A DNA stretch of 35,224 nucleotides from assembly GCA_944377745.1 (NCBI GenBank), contig CALWFV010000038.1:1-35224 (forward strand), in the 5' to 3' direction. Source of the DNA: an uncultured Mediterraneibacter sp. GTDB taxonomy: Bacteria > Bacillota > Clostridia > Lachnospirales > Lachnospiraceae. The position numbers were made by a program, and so were the translations under genes. This document shows, in pieces, positions 7,314-16,501 of the stretch (position 1 is its first letter; every line of letters begins with the position of its first letter). The notes under the pieces are model-generated. The model made no database searches, was not told where the DNA came from, and was given only the letters and a program-made list of their open reading frames with translations.

Positions 7314-7438
7314 TTACGCTTGTCCGCGGAAAGCTGTGGATTTCTGCCGGAAAGCAGAGCGTTTCTGTATGGGAAAGAACAGGAGCGGACAAAGGCGGGG
7401 CAGGCCCCCGACGTATACAGGAAAGAGAGGTATTTCTG

Positions 7439-8833
7439 GTGATACATCAGTACCAGAACAACGGATATAATATCGTCCTGGACGTGAACAGCGGCGCTGT
7501 CCATGTTGTGGATCAGGAAGCATATGACGTGATCGGCGTGCTTGCGGAGCAGAATGAGGAGCATACGCCGGAAACACTGAAGAGCCCGGAGACGGCTTTA
7601 TATTTAAAGGAAAAACTTGGCGGGAAATATCCGCAGGAGGATCTGAACGATATCCTGGAGGCTGTGACAGAGCTGACAGAACAGGGAAGACTGTTCACAA
7701 AGGACGTCTACGAGGATTTTATCAACGTGGTAAAGCAGAGAAAGACTGTGGTGAAGGCGCTCTGCCTGCACATCGCCCACGACTGCAATCTGGCATGTAA
7801 GTACTGCTTCGCGGAGGAAGGCGAATACCACGGAAGAAGGGCGCTGATGTCCTTTGAAGTGGGAAAGAAGGCACTGGATTTCCTGATCGCGAATTCAGGG
7901 AACAGGAGAAACCTGGAAGTGGATTTCTTCGGCGGAGAGCCGCTCATGAACTGGCAGGTGGTAAAAGATCTGGTGGCATACGGGCGGGAGCAGGAAAAAC
8001 TCCACGACAAGCATTTCCGCTTCACGCTGACTACAAACGGCGTTCTTCTGAACGACGAGGTCCAGGAGTTTGTGAACCGGGAGATGGACAATGTGGTCCT
8101 CAGCCTGGACGGCAGGAAAGAAGTCAATGACAGGATGCGTCCTTTCCGGAACGGGAAGGGAAGTTACGACCTGATCGTGCCCAAGTTCCAGAAGCTTGCC
8201 GAGAGCCGGAACCAGCAGAAATATTACATACGGGGTACATTTACAAGAGAGAACCTTGATTTCTCCGAGGATGTGAAGCATTTTGCTGATCTCGGCTTCG
8301 AGCAGATATCCATCGAGCCGGTGGTGGGAGACGATACGGATCCGTACGCGATCCGGAAAGAAGACCTGCCGGTGATCTTTGAGGAATATGACAAACTTGC
8401 AAAATATATGGTAGAGCGGGAGAAGAGCGGGAAGGGCTTTACGTTTTTCCACTTTATGATCGATCTGGAGGGCGGTCCGTGCGTGTCAAAGCGCCTGTCG
8501 GGATGCGGCTCAGGGACCGAGTATCTTGCTGTGACTCCCTGGGGAGACCTGTATCCATGCCATCAGTTTGTAGGGCAGGAAGAGTTCCTCATGGGAAATG
8601 TAGATGAGGGGATCACGAAACCGGAGATTGCGGAAGAGTTCAGAGGGTGCAGCGTGTACTCGAAGGAAAGCTGCCGGAAGTGCTTTGCCAGATTTTACTG
8701 CAGCGGAGGATGCATGGCGAACTCTTACAAATTCCACCACACCATCAACGACACTTATGAGGTGAGCTGCGAGATGGAGAGAAAGAGAGTGGAATGCGCG
8801 ATCATGATAAAGGCTGCTTTGGCAGACCAGTAA
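7439..8833 (+). CDS. scfB: SCIFF maturase, radical SAM/SPASM thioether-forming enzyme
   Basis: A 464-residue radical SAM enzyme. Residues 1-90 include a RiPP-recognition-like region (MIHQYQNNGYNIVLDVNSGA) expected to bind the SCIFF leader. The catalytic 4Fe-4S motif CNLACKYC is at residues 116-123, followed by the GGEPL SAM-binding motif near residue 165. The C-terminal SPASM region is cysteine-rich (GCGSGTEYL, YPCHQF, CSVYSKESCRKCFARFYCSGGC), providing auxiliary clusters. It should cleave SAM and cross-link cysteine sulfur to carbon in ScfA. The GTG start at 7439 is set by GAGAGG eight bases upstream and matches the family N-terminus; an ATG at 7286 would add 51 unrelated residues across the intergenic hairpin. 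It ends 19 bases before secDF. Confidence 0.94.
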   Translation: MIHQYQNNGYNIVLDVNSGAVHVVDQEAYDVIGVLAEQNEEHTPETLKSPETALYLKEKLGGKYPQEDLNDILEAVTELTEQGRLFTKDVYEDFINVVKQRKTVVKALCLHIAHDCNLACKYCFAEEGEYHGRRALMSFEVGKKALDFLIANSGNRRNLEVDFFGGEPLMNWQVVKDLVAYGREQEKLHDKHFRFTLTTNGVLLNDEVQEFVNREMDNVVLSLDGRKEVNDRMRPFRNGKGSYDLIVPKFQKLAESRNQQKYYIRGTFTRENLDFSEDVKHFADLGFEQISIEPVVGDDTDPYAIRKEDLPVIFEEYDKLAKYMVEREKSGKGFTFFHFMIDLEGGPCVSKRLSGCGSGTEYLAVTPWGDLYPCHQFVGQEEFLMGNVDEGITKPEIAEEFRGCSVYSKESCRKCFARFYCSGGCMANSYKFHHTINDTYEVSCEMERKRVECAIMIKAALADQ

Positions 8834-8852
8834 ACAGAAAGGAATGTATGAC

Positions 8853-11264
8853 ATGAAAAAGAGCAGAGGAATCTTAAGTCTGATCCTTGTCGCCGCTGTC
8901 ATCGTTCTCCTCGGAGTGACCAGTATCATCGGCCTGAACTCGAAGGGGATGGGCTCGGCAGGGAACATCAACCTCGGACTTGACCTGGAAGGCGGCGTGA
9001 GCATTACGTACCAGGCAAAGGAGGACAACCCGTCCCAGGAAGATATGGACGATACGGTCTATAAACTCCAGAGACGTGTGGAAGAGTACAGTACAGAGGC
9101 TCAGGCTTACCAGCAGGGGGACAACCGGATCAGCATCGAGATCCCGGGAGTCCAGGACGCGAACCAGATCCTGGAGGAACTGGGACAGCCCGGAAACCTG
9201 TATTTCATCCGTCAGAATGACAGTGATGGGAATGCAAATTATACTGTCAATTCAGAGGGAACAGGATATGAACTGACGAAGACCATCGATGAACTTCAGG
9301 AGGACGGCTCCATCGTTCTGACCGGTACGGAGGTGGAAAGCGCGTCCGCGGGAACCTATTCCGACAGCACCACAGGCGCTGCACAGTATGCGGTGGAACT
9401 GACTCTCAATGAGGAGGGTACGGAAGCATTTGCAGCGGCGACAGAAGAAGCGTCTCAGAACGGTGAATCTATCGCGATCTATTATGACGGCGAACTGATC
9501 AGTGTACCCCGTGTCAACGATGCCATCGAGAACGGAGAGGCCCAGATCACAGGAATGGAGTCCTATGAGGCGGCACAGAATCTTGCCTCAACGATCCGTA
9601 TCGGAGGACTGAACCTGGAACTGGAGGAGATCAGTTCCGAGGTCGTGGGAGCGCAGCTTGGTGAAGAGGCGGTCAGCACCAGCCTTCTTGCAGGCGCTGT
9701 CGGGCTTGCAATTGTCTGCGTATTCATGTGCTTTGTATATCTGCTCCCGGGCTTTGCGGCCAGCCTTGCCCTGATCATCTATACAGAGCTGATCCTTGTT
9801 CTGCTCAACGCATTTGATATCACGCTGACCCTTCCGGGTATCGCAGGTATCATCCTGGGTATCGGAATGGCAGTGGACGCAAACGTGATCATCTTTGCCC
9901 GTGTGAAGGAGGAACTCTCCGACGGGAAATCCGTACACGCTGCTCTGAAGGCAGGATTCCACAAGGCGATGTCCGCTATCATCGACGGTAACGTGACTAC
10001 CCTGATCGCTGCGGCGGTGCTGTGGCTGAGGGGAAGCGGAACGGTCCGCGGATTTGCCCAGACGCTGGCGCTCGGTATCGTGGTATCCATGTTCACTGCC
10101 CTTGTGGTAACGAGGCTGATCATCTACTCATTTTATGGAGTGGGGATCCGTAATAAGAAAGTATACGGCAAACTGCTCAAGAAGCGCAAGACGTTCGATT
10201 TCATCGGCAAGCGGAAGATCTTCTTCACAATTTCCATTATCCTGTGCCTGAGCGGCTTTGTGTTCATGGGCATCAACCATGCAAGAGGCATCGGCGCCAT
10301 GAACTACAGTCTGGACTTTGTGGGCGGAACTTCCACCAACGTAACATTCAATGAGGAATACACGCTGGATGAGATCGACAGCGAGATGATCCCGGATCTG
10401 GAAGAGATCACAGGGGATCCGAACATCCAGGTACAGACTGTCCAGGATTCCACTCAGGTCATCTTCAAGTCTCAGACTCTGGATCTTCAGGAGCGTGAGG
10501 CGTTCGCTCAGTATATGAATGAAAATTACGGCGTGGCCGCGGAGGATATCACCACAGAGAATATCAGCTCCACCGTCAGCTCCGAGATGCGTGTGGACGC
10601 GATCGTCGCAGTGATTATTGCCACGATCTGTATGCTGCTCTACATCTGGTTCCGGTTCAAGGATATCCGTTTTGCTACCAGCGCGGTTATCGCCCTTGTC
10701 CATGACGTTCTGGTAGTGCTGGCTTTCTATGTCATCGCCAGAGTGTCGGTGGGAAATACATTTATTGCATGTATGCTGACTATTGTCGGTTACTCTATCA
10801 ACGCGACCATCGTTATCTTCGACCGTGTCCGTGAGGAACTGAAGGTCAGAGCCAAAGGAGAGACTCTGAAGGAACTGGTGAACCACTGTATCATGCAGAC
10901 TCTGACCAGGAGTATCTATACCAACCTGACCACATTTATCATGGTGGTCGTGCTGTATGTACTCGGAGTCAGCTCCATCAAGGAGTTTGCGGCTCCGCTG
11001 ATGGTAGGTATCGCCTGTGGTACATATACTTCCGTCTGCATCACCGGAGCACTCTGGTACGTTATGAAGACCAGGATCGGCGCCGGCGCGAAGGAAATCG
11101 CCGCAGCTGAGGCGGCAGCCCTGACGAAAAAGGATGCGGCCCTGACAGACAATGCGGTTTCCGGCATTGAGGAGAAGGTCAGCGGAAACGCTTCCGCAGG
11201 AAAGGCAAAGGGCGGAAATGCCGGCGGAAAACCGAAGAAAAAGAAGAGAAAGAGAAGACAGTGA
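8853..11264 (+). CDS. secDF: Fused SecDF protein-export membrane protein
   Basis: An 803-residue fusion of SecD and SecF, the proton-driven partner of SecYEG that pulls exported proteins out on the outer membrane face. The SecD half has an N-terminal membrane span, a large extracytoplasmic P1 domain (about 30-265) and five further spans with the conserved MAVDANVIIFARVKEE near residue 340. The SecF half starts near residue 450 and contains LVHDVLVVLAFY (about 617) and GYSINATIVIFDRVREE. The tail is strongly basic (KPKKKKRKRRQ). ATG 8853 is nine bases after AAAGGA; an ATG three codons earlier abuts the site. It lies immediately after scfB, the usual order in Lachnospiraceae, which hints that it could aid peptide export, though SecDF is also a general housekeeping factor. 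Confidence 0.94.
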   Translation: MKKSRGILSLILVAAVIVLLGVTSIIGLNSKGMGSAGNINLGLDLEGGVSITYQAKEDNPSQEDMDDTVYKLQRRVEEYSTEAQAYQQGDNRISIEIPGVQDANQILEELGQPGNLYFIRQNDSDGNANYTVNSEGTGYELTKTIDELQEDGSIVLTGTEVESASAGTYSDSTTGAAQYAVELTLNEEGTEAFAAATEEASQNGESIAIYYDGELISVPRVNDAIENGEAQITGMESYEAAQNLASTIRIGGLNLELEEISSEVVGAQLGEEAVSTSLLAGAVGLAIVCVFMCFVYLLPGFAASLALIIYTELILVLLNAFDITLTLPGIAGIILGIGMAVDANVIIFARVKEELSDGKSVHAALKAGFHKAMSAIIDGNVTTLIAAAVLWLRGSGTVRGFAQTLALGIVVSMFTALVVTRLIIYSFYGVGIRNKKVYGKLLKKRKTFDFIGKRKIFFTISIILCLSGFVFMGINHARGIGAMNYSLDFVGGTSTNVTFNEEYTLDEIDSEMIPDLEEITGDPNIQVQTVQDSTQVIFKSQTLDLQEREAFAQYMNENYGVAAEDITTENISSTVSSEMRVDAIVAVIIATICMLLYIWFRFKDIRFATSAVIALVHDVLVVLAFYVIARVSVGNTFIACMLTIVGYSINATIVIFDRVREELKVRAKGETLKELVNHCIMQTLTRSIYTNLTTFIMVVVLYVLGVSSIKEFAAPLMVGIACGTYTSVCITGALWYVMKTRIGAGAKEIAAAEAAALTKKDAALTDNAVSGIEEKVSGNASAGKAKGGNAGGKPKKKKRKRRQ

Positions 11265-11296
11265 TCTAAGAGAGGTCACGTGTGGACTGAGATTTA

Positions 11297-11334
11297 AAAG
11301 CCCGCTCCGGAGAGTTCGTCCGGAGCGGGCTTTT
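11297..11334 (+). terminator. Strong intrinsic terminator after secDF
   Basis: GCCCGCTCCGG (11300-11310) pairs with CCGGAGCGGGC (11320-11330), an eleven-pair GC stem, followed by TTTT and preceded by AAAA, so it could work in both directions. It closes the scf-secDF unit. Confidence 0.9.
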
Positions 11335-11393
11335 CCGCGCTGTTTTTTTATGATAGAATGTTGAAGGAAAGTAACTGCGGAAGGGGCATATAT

Positions 11394-13106
11394 ATGGAAA
11401 AATGGTTTATCACCATGAAAAAAGCGGATTTTAACGGGATCGCAAAGAAGTATCATATCTCTCCGATCATCGCGCGGCTGATCCGTAACCGGGATGTGGT
11501 GGGGGACGATGAGATCGATCTCTATCTCAACGGTACGATCGCGGATCTGTATGACGGGATGCTCATGAAAGATATGGACAGAGCGGTGGAGATCCTTGCG
11601 GAAAAGATCCGGGAAGAGAAGCCCATCCGGATCATCGGAGATTATGATATAGACGGGGTGAACGCCACATATATTTTACAGGAAGGACTGTCTGCGCTGG
11701 GGGCGGCGGTGGATACAGATATCCCGGACCGGATCAAAGACGGGTACGGACTGAACCGCATGCTTATTGACCGCGCTATTGAGGATGGCATCGACACCAT
11801 CGTCACCTGCGACAACGGGATCGCGGCTTCGGAAGAGATCGCCTACGGAAAAGACAACGGGCTCACTGTTGTGGTGACGGATCATCACGAAGTGCCCTAT
11901 ATCGAGGGAAACGACGGAAAGGAATATCTCCTTCCCATGGCGGACGCCGTTGTGGATCCCCACCGGGCGGACTGCGGGTATCCGTTTAAGGGTCTCTGCG
12001 GCGCCGCGGTGGCATATAAGCTGGTGGAAGCCCTTTTCAATGTGATGCAGAAGGATCCGGAGGATGTGGACTACCTCATGGAGAACGTGGCCATTGCCAC
12101 CGTGGGAGATGTGATGGATCTGACCGGGGAGAACCGGATCTTTGTAAAGCAGGGACTTGAGATGCTGAAGCGGACAAAGAACCAGGGCTTAAAAGCACTA
12201 ATCGAGTGCACCGGGATCGATGTGGAGCGGCTTTCCGCCTATCACATCGGCTTTGTCCTGGGACCCTGCATCAATGCCAGCGGAAGGCTTGACACGGCGA
12301 AGCGGGCGCTGGAACTGTTGAATGCGAAGACGCGCAGAGAGGCCGTGGTGCTGGCGGAAGACCTGAAGGCGCTGAATGACAGCCGCAAGGAGATGACGGA
12401 GAAAGGCGTGAAGGAGGCGGTGCAGATGATCGAGAGCACGCCTCTCAGAGAGGATAAGGTGCTCGTGGTGTATCTGCCGGACTGTCACGAGAGTATCGCC
12501 GGGATCATTGCAGGCCGGATCAAAGAGCGGTATTACCGCCCCACCTTTGTCCTCACCAGGGCGGAAGAGGGAGTGAAAGGCTCCGGGCGTTCCATCGAAT
12601 CCTATGACATGTTTGCCCATATGTGCCGCTGCCAGGCGCTGTTTACCCGGTTCGGGGGACATAAGATGGCGGCGGGGCTGTCGCTTAAGGAGGAAAATGT
12701 GGAACGGTTCCGGGAGACCATCAACGAACTGGCGGATCTGACAGAGGATGATCTTCAGATGAAAGTTTCCATTGACATGCGGCTTCCCTTTCCCTATATC
12801 ACTGAGGATCTGATCCACGAGCTGGAACTGCTGGAACCTTTTGGGAAAGGAAATGCAAAACCGCTGTTCGCGGAGCGAAACTTAAGAGTGATCAGCCCGC
12901 GGATCTTCGGAAGGAACCGGAATGTGCTGAAGTGCCGGCTGGAGGACGGAAACGGGAACCAGATGGATGCGGTCTGCTTCGGAGATGTGGGAGAATGCCT
13001 GAGGGTGATGGAGCAGAAAAAGGTGATGTCTTTCACATATTATCCCTCTGTAAATGAATATATGGGACGGAAGACACTGCAGCTTACCATTGTGAATTAC
13101 CAATAA
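11394..13106 (+). CDS. recJ: Single-stranded-DNA-specific exonuclease RecJ
   Basis: A 570-residue DHH-family 5'-to-3' exonuclease used in recombination and repair. Motifs are visible in order: IIGDYDIDGVNAT, CDNGIA, TDHHEVP (the DHH metal site), GPCINASGRLD, HESIAGIIAGRIKERYYRP and GSGRSIESYDMF...FGGHKMAAG (DHHA1 domain), with a C-terminal OB-like region. Length is close to the E. coli enzyme (577). ATG 11394 follows AAGGGG by seven bases; an upstream in-frame ATG at 11358 lacks a ribosome site. A possible -10 (TAGAAT, 11354-11359) lies just after the secDF terminator. It is the first gene before rel. Confidence 0.93.
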   Translation: MEKWFITMKKADFNGIAKKYHISPIIARLIRNRDVVGDDEIDLYLNGTIADLYDGMLMKDMDRAVEILAEKIREEKPIRIIGDYDIDGVNATYILQEGLSALGAAVDTDIPDRIKDGYGLNRMLIDRAIEDGIDTIVTCDNGIAASEEIAYGKDNGLTVVVTDHHEVPYIEGNDGKEYLLPMADAVVDPHRADCGYPFKGLCGAAVAYKLVEALFNVMQKDPEDVDYLMENVAIATVGDVMDLTGENRIFVKQGLEMLKRTKNQGLKALIECTGIDVERLSAYHIGFVLGPCINASGRLDTAKRALELLNAKTRREAVVLAEDLKALNDSRKEMTEKGVKEAVQMIESTPLREDKVLVVYLPDCHESIAGIIAGRIKERYYRPTFVLTRAEEGVKGSGRSIESYDMFAHMCRCQALFTRFGGHKMAAGLSLKEENVERFRETINELADLTEDDLQMKVSIDMRLPFPYITEDLIHELELLEPFGKGNAKPLFAERNLRVISPRIFGRNRNVLKCRLEDGNGNQMDAVCFGDVGECLRVMEQKKVMSFTYYPSVNEYMGRKTLQLTIVNYQ

Positions 13107-13110
13107 TCGT

Positions 13111-13138
13111 TTGAAAATTTTGAAAATAGTGATATACT
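13111..13138 (+). promoter_or_regulatory. Sigma-A promoter of rel
   Basis: TTGAAA (13111-13116) is followed after 16 bases by TATACT (13133-13138). The predicted start near 13145 gives rel a leader of about 150 bases. Confidence 0.7.
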
Positions 13139-13167
13139 AGGTAATATTATGATACAAGCGTTAAAAG

Positions 13168-13202
13168 GTCATGCAGGCTGCGCTTGCGCAGACAAGTATG
13201 AC
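13168..13202 (+). promoter_or_regulatory. Hairpin in the rel 5' leader
   Basis: GTCAT (13168-13172) faces ATGAC (13198-13202), enclosing the palindrome CTGCGC-TT-GCGCAG (13178-13191). It lies between the promoter and the start codon. It does not resemble a terminator or a riboswitch I know. Confidence 0.4.
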
Positions 13203-13294
13203 ATGGAGATGTTTTCATTATATTACGATGCGGGAGTCTTTGTTATTTTCCGCAGCACAGGAATCAAAAGATGAGAGGAAAGGGGAAGGAGATT

Positions 13295-15601
13295 ATGGCA
13301 GGAACTCTGGAGTATGAACAGCTGAATAAGAATCTGGAGATGGTAGACGGTCATGCTGTAAAGGCTCCGGAGGATTACCAGAATCCGGAGGAACTCTATC
13401 AGGCTCTGGTTGCGCGGGTCAGGAAATACCATCCGTCTGCGGATATCTCCCTGATCGAGAAGGCGTACCGGATCGGAAAGGAAGCACATAAAGACCAGGT
13501 CCGAAAGTCGGGCGAACCCTATATCATACATCCACTGTGGGTCGGTATCATCCTTGCAGACCTGGAGATGGACAAGGAGACCATCGTGGCGGGGATGCTC
13601 CACGACGCGGTAGAAGACACGTATATGACTCTGGAGGACATCACCCGTGAGTTTGGCGAGGAGGTAGCGCTTCTTGTGGACGGAGTGACCAAGCTGGGTC
13701 AGCTCAGCTATTCTCAGGATAAACTGGAAGTCCAGGCGGAGAATCTGAGGAAGATGTTCCTTGCTATGGCAAAGGATATCCGTGTCATCATCATCAAGCT
13801 GGCGGACCGCCTTCACAATATGAGGACGCTGGAGTTTATGACTCCCGAAAAGCAGAAGGAGAAGGCGAGAGAGACGATGGACATCTACGCGCCCATCGCC
13901 CAGAGACTCGGTATCTCCAAGATCAAGACCGAACTGGATGATCTCTCCCTGAAATATGACAAGCCGGAAGTCTACTATCAGCTTGTAAAGGATCTGAATG
14001 CCCGCAAGACGGAGCGGGAGGAGTTCGTTCAGCAGATCGTGGCGGAAGTGTCGAAACATATGAAGAACGCCCACATCAATGCCAAAGTCTATGGCAGGGT
14101 GAAGCATTTCTTCAGTATATATAAGAAAATGGTAAACCAGAACAAGACGCTGGATCAGGTTTACGATCTGTTCGCGGTTCGCATCATCGTGGATACGGTG
14201 AAGGACTGTTATGCTGCCCTCGGTGTGATCCATGAGATGTATACCCCGATCCCGGGGCGCTTCAAGGACTATATCGCCATGCCGAAACCGAATATGTACC
14301 AGTCTCTTCATACCACTCTGATAGGACCTTCCGGCCAGCCCTTTGAGATCCAGATCCGGACTGAGGAAATGCACAAGACGGCGGAATATGGTATTGCGGC
14401 TCACTGGAAATATAAGGAGAGCGGGGATTCCACGAAGAATGTGAAGACCCGGGAGGAAGAAAAGTTAAGCTGGCTCCGCCAGATCCTGGAGTGGCAGAGG
14501 GACATGTCGGATAACAGGGAATTCCTGAACCTCCTGAAAGGGGATCTGGATCTGTTCCAGGAAGACGTCTACTGCTTTACCCCGAACGGCGATGTGAAGA
14601 ATCTGCCAAACGGTTCCACGCCCGTGGATTTCGCCTATGCGATCCACAGCGCGGTGGGGAATAAGATGGTCGGCGCCAGAGTGAACGGGAAACTGGTGAA
14701 CATTGATTACAAGATTCAGAACGGGGACAGGATCGAGATCCTGACTTCCCAGAATTCCAAGGGACCCAGCAGGGACTGGCTCAATATTGTGAAGAGCACC
14801 CAGGCAAAGAACAAGATCAACCAGTGGTTCAAGCGGGAATTTAAAGAAGAGAATATCGTGCGCGGAAAGGAGCTGATCACGTCCTACTGCAGAACCAGGT
14901 CGGTCAATCTGCAGGATATCCTGAAGCCGAAGTATCAGCAGACCGTGCAGAAAAAATACGGTTTCCGGAACTGGGATGCGGTCCTGGCGGCAATCGGTCA
15001 CGGCGGCCTCAAGGAAGGCCAGGTCGTGAATCGGCTCCTGGAGGAGTACGAGAAGGAGCATAAGAAGGAGATCACGGACGAGACGATCCTGGAGAAGATC
15101 TCCGAGGCGAACAGCCAGAAAGTCCACATTGCCAAGTCAAAGAGCGGCATCGTGGTCAAGGGGATCGACGATATGGCTGTCCGGTTCGCGAAATGCTGCA
15201 ACCCGGTGCCCGGAGATGAGATTGTCGGATTCGTGACCCGCGGAAGGGGGATGACGATCCACAGGACAGACTGCATCAATATGATCCATCTCTCTGACGT
15301 GGAGCGAGAGCGTCTGATCGACGCCGAGTGGGAGGATACGGCTGATACAGAGGATGGCGGACAGTATCTGGCTGAGCTTAAAATGTATGCCCATGACCGC
15401 CAGGGACTGCTCATGGATATCTCCAGGATCTTCACCGAGGCGAAGATCGATGTGAAGAATATGAACATCCGTACCAGCAAGAAGGGGACGGCGACCCTGG
15501 ATATGGGATTTATTGTACACGGCAGGGAGGAGCTGAACGCAGTGATCGGGAAACTCCGCCAGGTCGAGAGCGTGATCGATATCGAAAGGACGACAGGTTA
15601 A
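13295..15601 (+). CDS. rel: Bifunctional (p)ppGpp synthetase/hydrolase Rel
   Basis: A 768-residue long RelA/SpoT homologue controlling the stringent response. Domains in order: HD hydrolase with HDAVEDT at residue 103; synthetase containing YDLFAVRIIV, GRFKDYIAMPKPN and YQSLHTT (about 295-385); TGS (about 412-475); zinc-finger-like region with CCNPVPGD; ACT (about 690-768). RFKD at residues 322-325 is the RxKD form of bifunctional enzymes, as opposed to ExDD of synthetase-only RelA, and the HD residues are intact, so both making and removing the alarmone are expected. ATG 13295 is close to an AGGGGAAGGAG stretch; the upstream ATG at 13271 has none. It has its own promoter and is followed 37 bases later by the MBL gene. 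Confidence 0.95.
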   Translation: MAGTLEYEQLNKNLEMVDGHAVKAPEDYQNPEELYQALVARVRKYHPSADISLIEKAYRIGKEAHKDQVRKSGEPYIIHPLWVGIILADLEMDKETIVAGMLHDAVEDTYMTLEDITREFGEEVALLVDGVTKLGQLSYSQDKLEVQAENLRKMFLAMAKDIRVIIIKLADRLHNMRTLEFMTPEKQKEKARETMDIYAPIAQRLGISKIKTELDDLSLKYDKPEVYYQLVKDLNARKTEREEFVQQIVAEVSKHMKNAHINAKVYGRVKHFFSIYKKMVNQNKTLDQVYDLFAVRIIVDTVKDCYAALGVIHEMYTPIPGRFKDYIAMPKPNMYQSLHTTLIGPSGQPFEIQIRTEEMHKTAEYGIAAHWKYKESGDSTKNVKTREEEKLSWLRQILEWQRDMSDNREFLNLLKGDLDLFQEDVYCFTPNGDVKNLPNGSTPVDFAYAIHSAVGNKMVGARVNGKLVNIDYKIQNGDRIEILTSQNSKGPSRDWLNIVKSTQAKNKINQWFKREFKEENIVRGKELITSYCRTRSVNLQDILKPKYQQTVQKKYGFRNWDAVLAAIGHGGLKEGQVVNRLLEEYEKEHKKEITDETILEKISEANSQKVHIAKSKSGIVVKGIDDMAVRFAKCCNPVPGDEIVGFVTRGRGMTIHRTDCINMIHLSDVERERLIDAEWEDTADTEDGGQYLAELKMYAHDRQGLLMDISRIFTEAKIDVKNMNIRTSKKGTATLDMGFIVHGREELNAVIGKLRQVESVIDIERTTG

Positions 15602-15638
15602 AAATCCGGTACTGACAGAGTGTAGAAAGGATACAGGT

Positions 15639-16262
15639 ATGAAGACGGACAGGTTTGTGGTCGGTCCGGTGGGGACCAACTGCTATATCGTGAGGAATGA
15701 GGAGACAGGGGAATGTTTCGTGACGGATCCGGGGGCATGTCCTCCGGAGCTGACCGGACATATCAGAAGAGAAGGGCTGAGTGTGAAAGCAGTTCTTCTG
15801 ACCCATGGGCATTTTGATCATATCATGGGACTGGATGGTTTTCTGAAAGAATTTCCGGTTCCGGTCTATGCCTGTGAGAGGGAGAAGGAACTGCTCGAGA
15901 GCGCGGAACTGAACTCATCTGCCGGGATGCTGGGAAAACCCTATGCGTTTTCCGGGGCGGAGTATATTACTGACAGGCAGGTCCTCTACATTGCGGGTTT
16001 TGAGATCCGGGTGATCTATACTCCGGGACACACCGCGGGAGGGTGCTGTTATTACCTGCCTGAGGAAAAAGTGCTTTTCAGCGGCGATACGCTGTTCCGG
16101 GCGTCTGTCGGGAGGACGGATCTGCCGACCGGGAGCATGAGCGACCTGATACGTTCTGTCCGGGAGAGACTGCTGGTGCTGCCGGAGGAGACGAAGGTAT
16201 ACCCGGGACATATGGAAGAGACCACGATCGGATATGAAAAGAAATACAATCCTTTCGTGTGA
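15639..16262 (+). CDS. MBL-fold metallo-hydrolase (glyoxalase II-like)
   Basis: A 207-residue metallo-beta-lactamase-fold protein. The metal ligands THGHFDH (residues 55-61), the PGHTAGG motif (about 129-135), SGDTLF and the final YPGHMEETT all match the glyoxalase II-like YcbL group. Substrate is not predictable; family members hydrolyse thioesters such as hydroxyacyl-glutathione or related thiols. AAAGGA precedes ATG 15639 by nine bases. The rel-MBL-hemZ-hisS-aspS order is common in this family of bacteria and suggests co-transcription with rel. Confidence 0.9.
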   Translation: MKTDRFVVGPVGTNCYIVRNEETGECFVTDPGACPPELTGHIRREGLSVKAVLLTHGHFDHIMGLDGFLKEFPVPVYACEREKELLESAELNSSAGMLGKPYAFSGAEYITDRQVLYIAGFEIRVIYTPGHTAGGCCYYLPEEKVLFSGDTLFRASVGRTDLPTGSMSDLIRSVRERLLVLPEETKVYPGHMEETTIGYEKKYNPFV

Positions 16263-16321
16263 ATGTAACTGCCCTGGCAGGATTCAGAATAAGGAATATA
16301 ACAGGGATATAGCAGAAATGT

Positions 16322-16346
16322 GGGCTGTGAGAGAGCAGCCCGCTTT
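16322..16346 (+). terminator. Putative terminator after the MBL hydrolase
   Basis: GGGCTG (16322-16327) pairs with CAGCCC (16336-16341) across an eight-base loop, followed by GCTTTT. The T-run is short. Confidence 0.5.
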
Positions 16347-16349
16347 TGC

Positions 16350-16501
16350 GCGATAAGCCCGGCAAGTGGACGCCATGCTCGCATGAGCGGACATTTGCCG
16401 GGCAACGGCGCTGGATGTCCAGTGGACATCCGCTTAGCGCGGACCGGAGCAGAGCGGAGACCAGCGAACGGCTTTGCCGTGAGCTGACCGTGGTTCGGAG
16501 G
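16350..16501 (+). ncRNA. GC-rich multi-hairpin intergenic element upstream of hemZ (unassigned)
   Basis: Three further hairpins lie in tandem. (1) GCCCGGCAAGTG (16357-16368) pairs with CATTTGCCGGGC (16392-16403), with an inner GCTC/GAGC stem. (2) GCGCT (16408-16412) pairs with AGCGC (16436-16440), enclosing GGATGTCC-AGT-GGACATCC. (3) CGAAC (16465-16469) can pair with GTTCG (16493-16497), with ACGGC-TTT-GCCGT as an alternative inside. The last stem reaches the CGGAGG ribosome site of hemZ (16496-16501), so folding could limit hemZ translation. No known riboswitch consensus was recognised; it may be a dispersed repeat. Evidence is pairing seen by eye. Confidence 0.5.

Noticed and set aside
7286-7438. 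Longer N-terminus for scfB starting at ATG 7286
   Set aside because: It would translate through the scfA-scfB hairpin, lacks a ribosome site, and the family N-terminus (MIHQY) begins at the GTG 7439.
10128-11456. 442-codon minus-strand open frame opposite secDF
   Set aside because: Crosses the strong secDF terminator and the recJ start, has no recognisable domain and is antisense to conserved coding sequence.
13223-14404. 393-codon minus-strand open frame opposite rel
   Set aside because: Antisense to the conserved HD and synthetase domains, with no ribosome site or motif.
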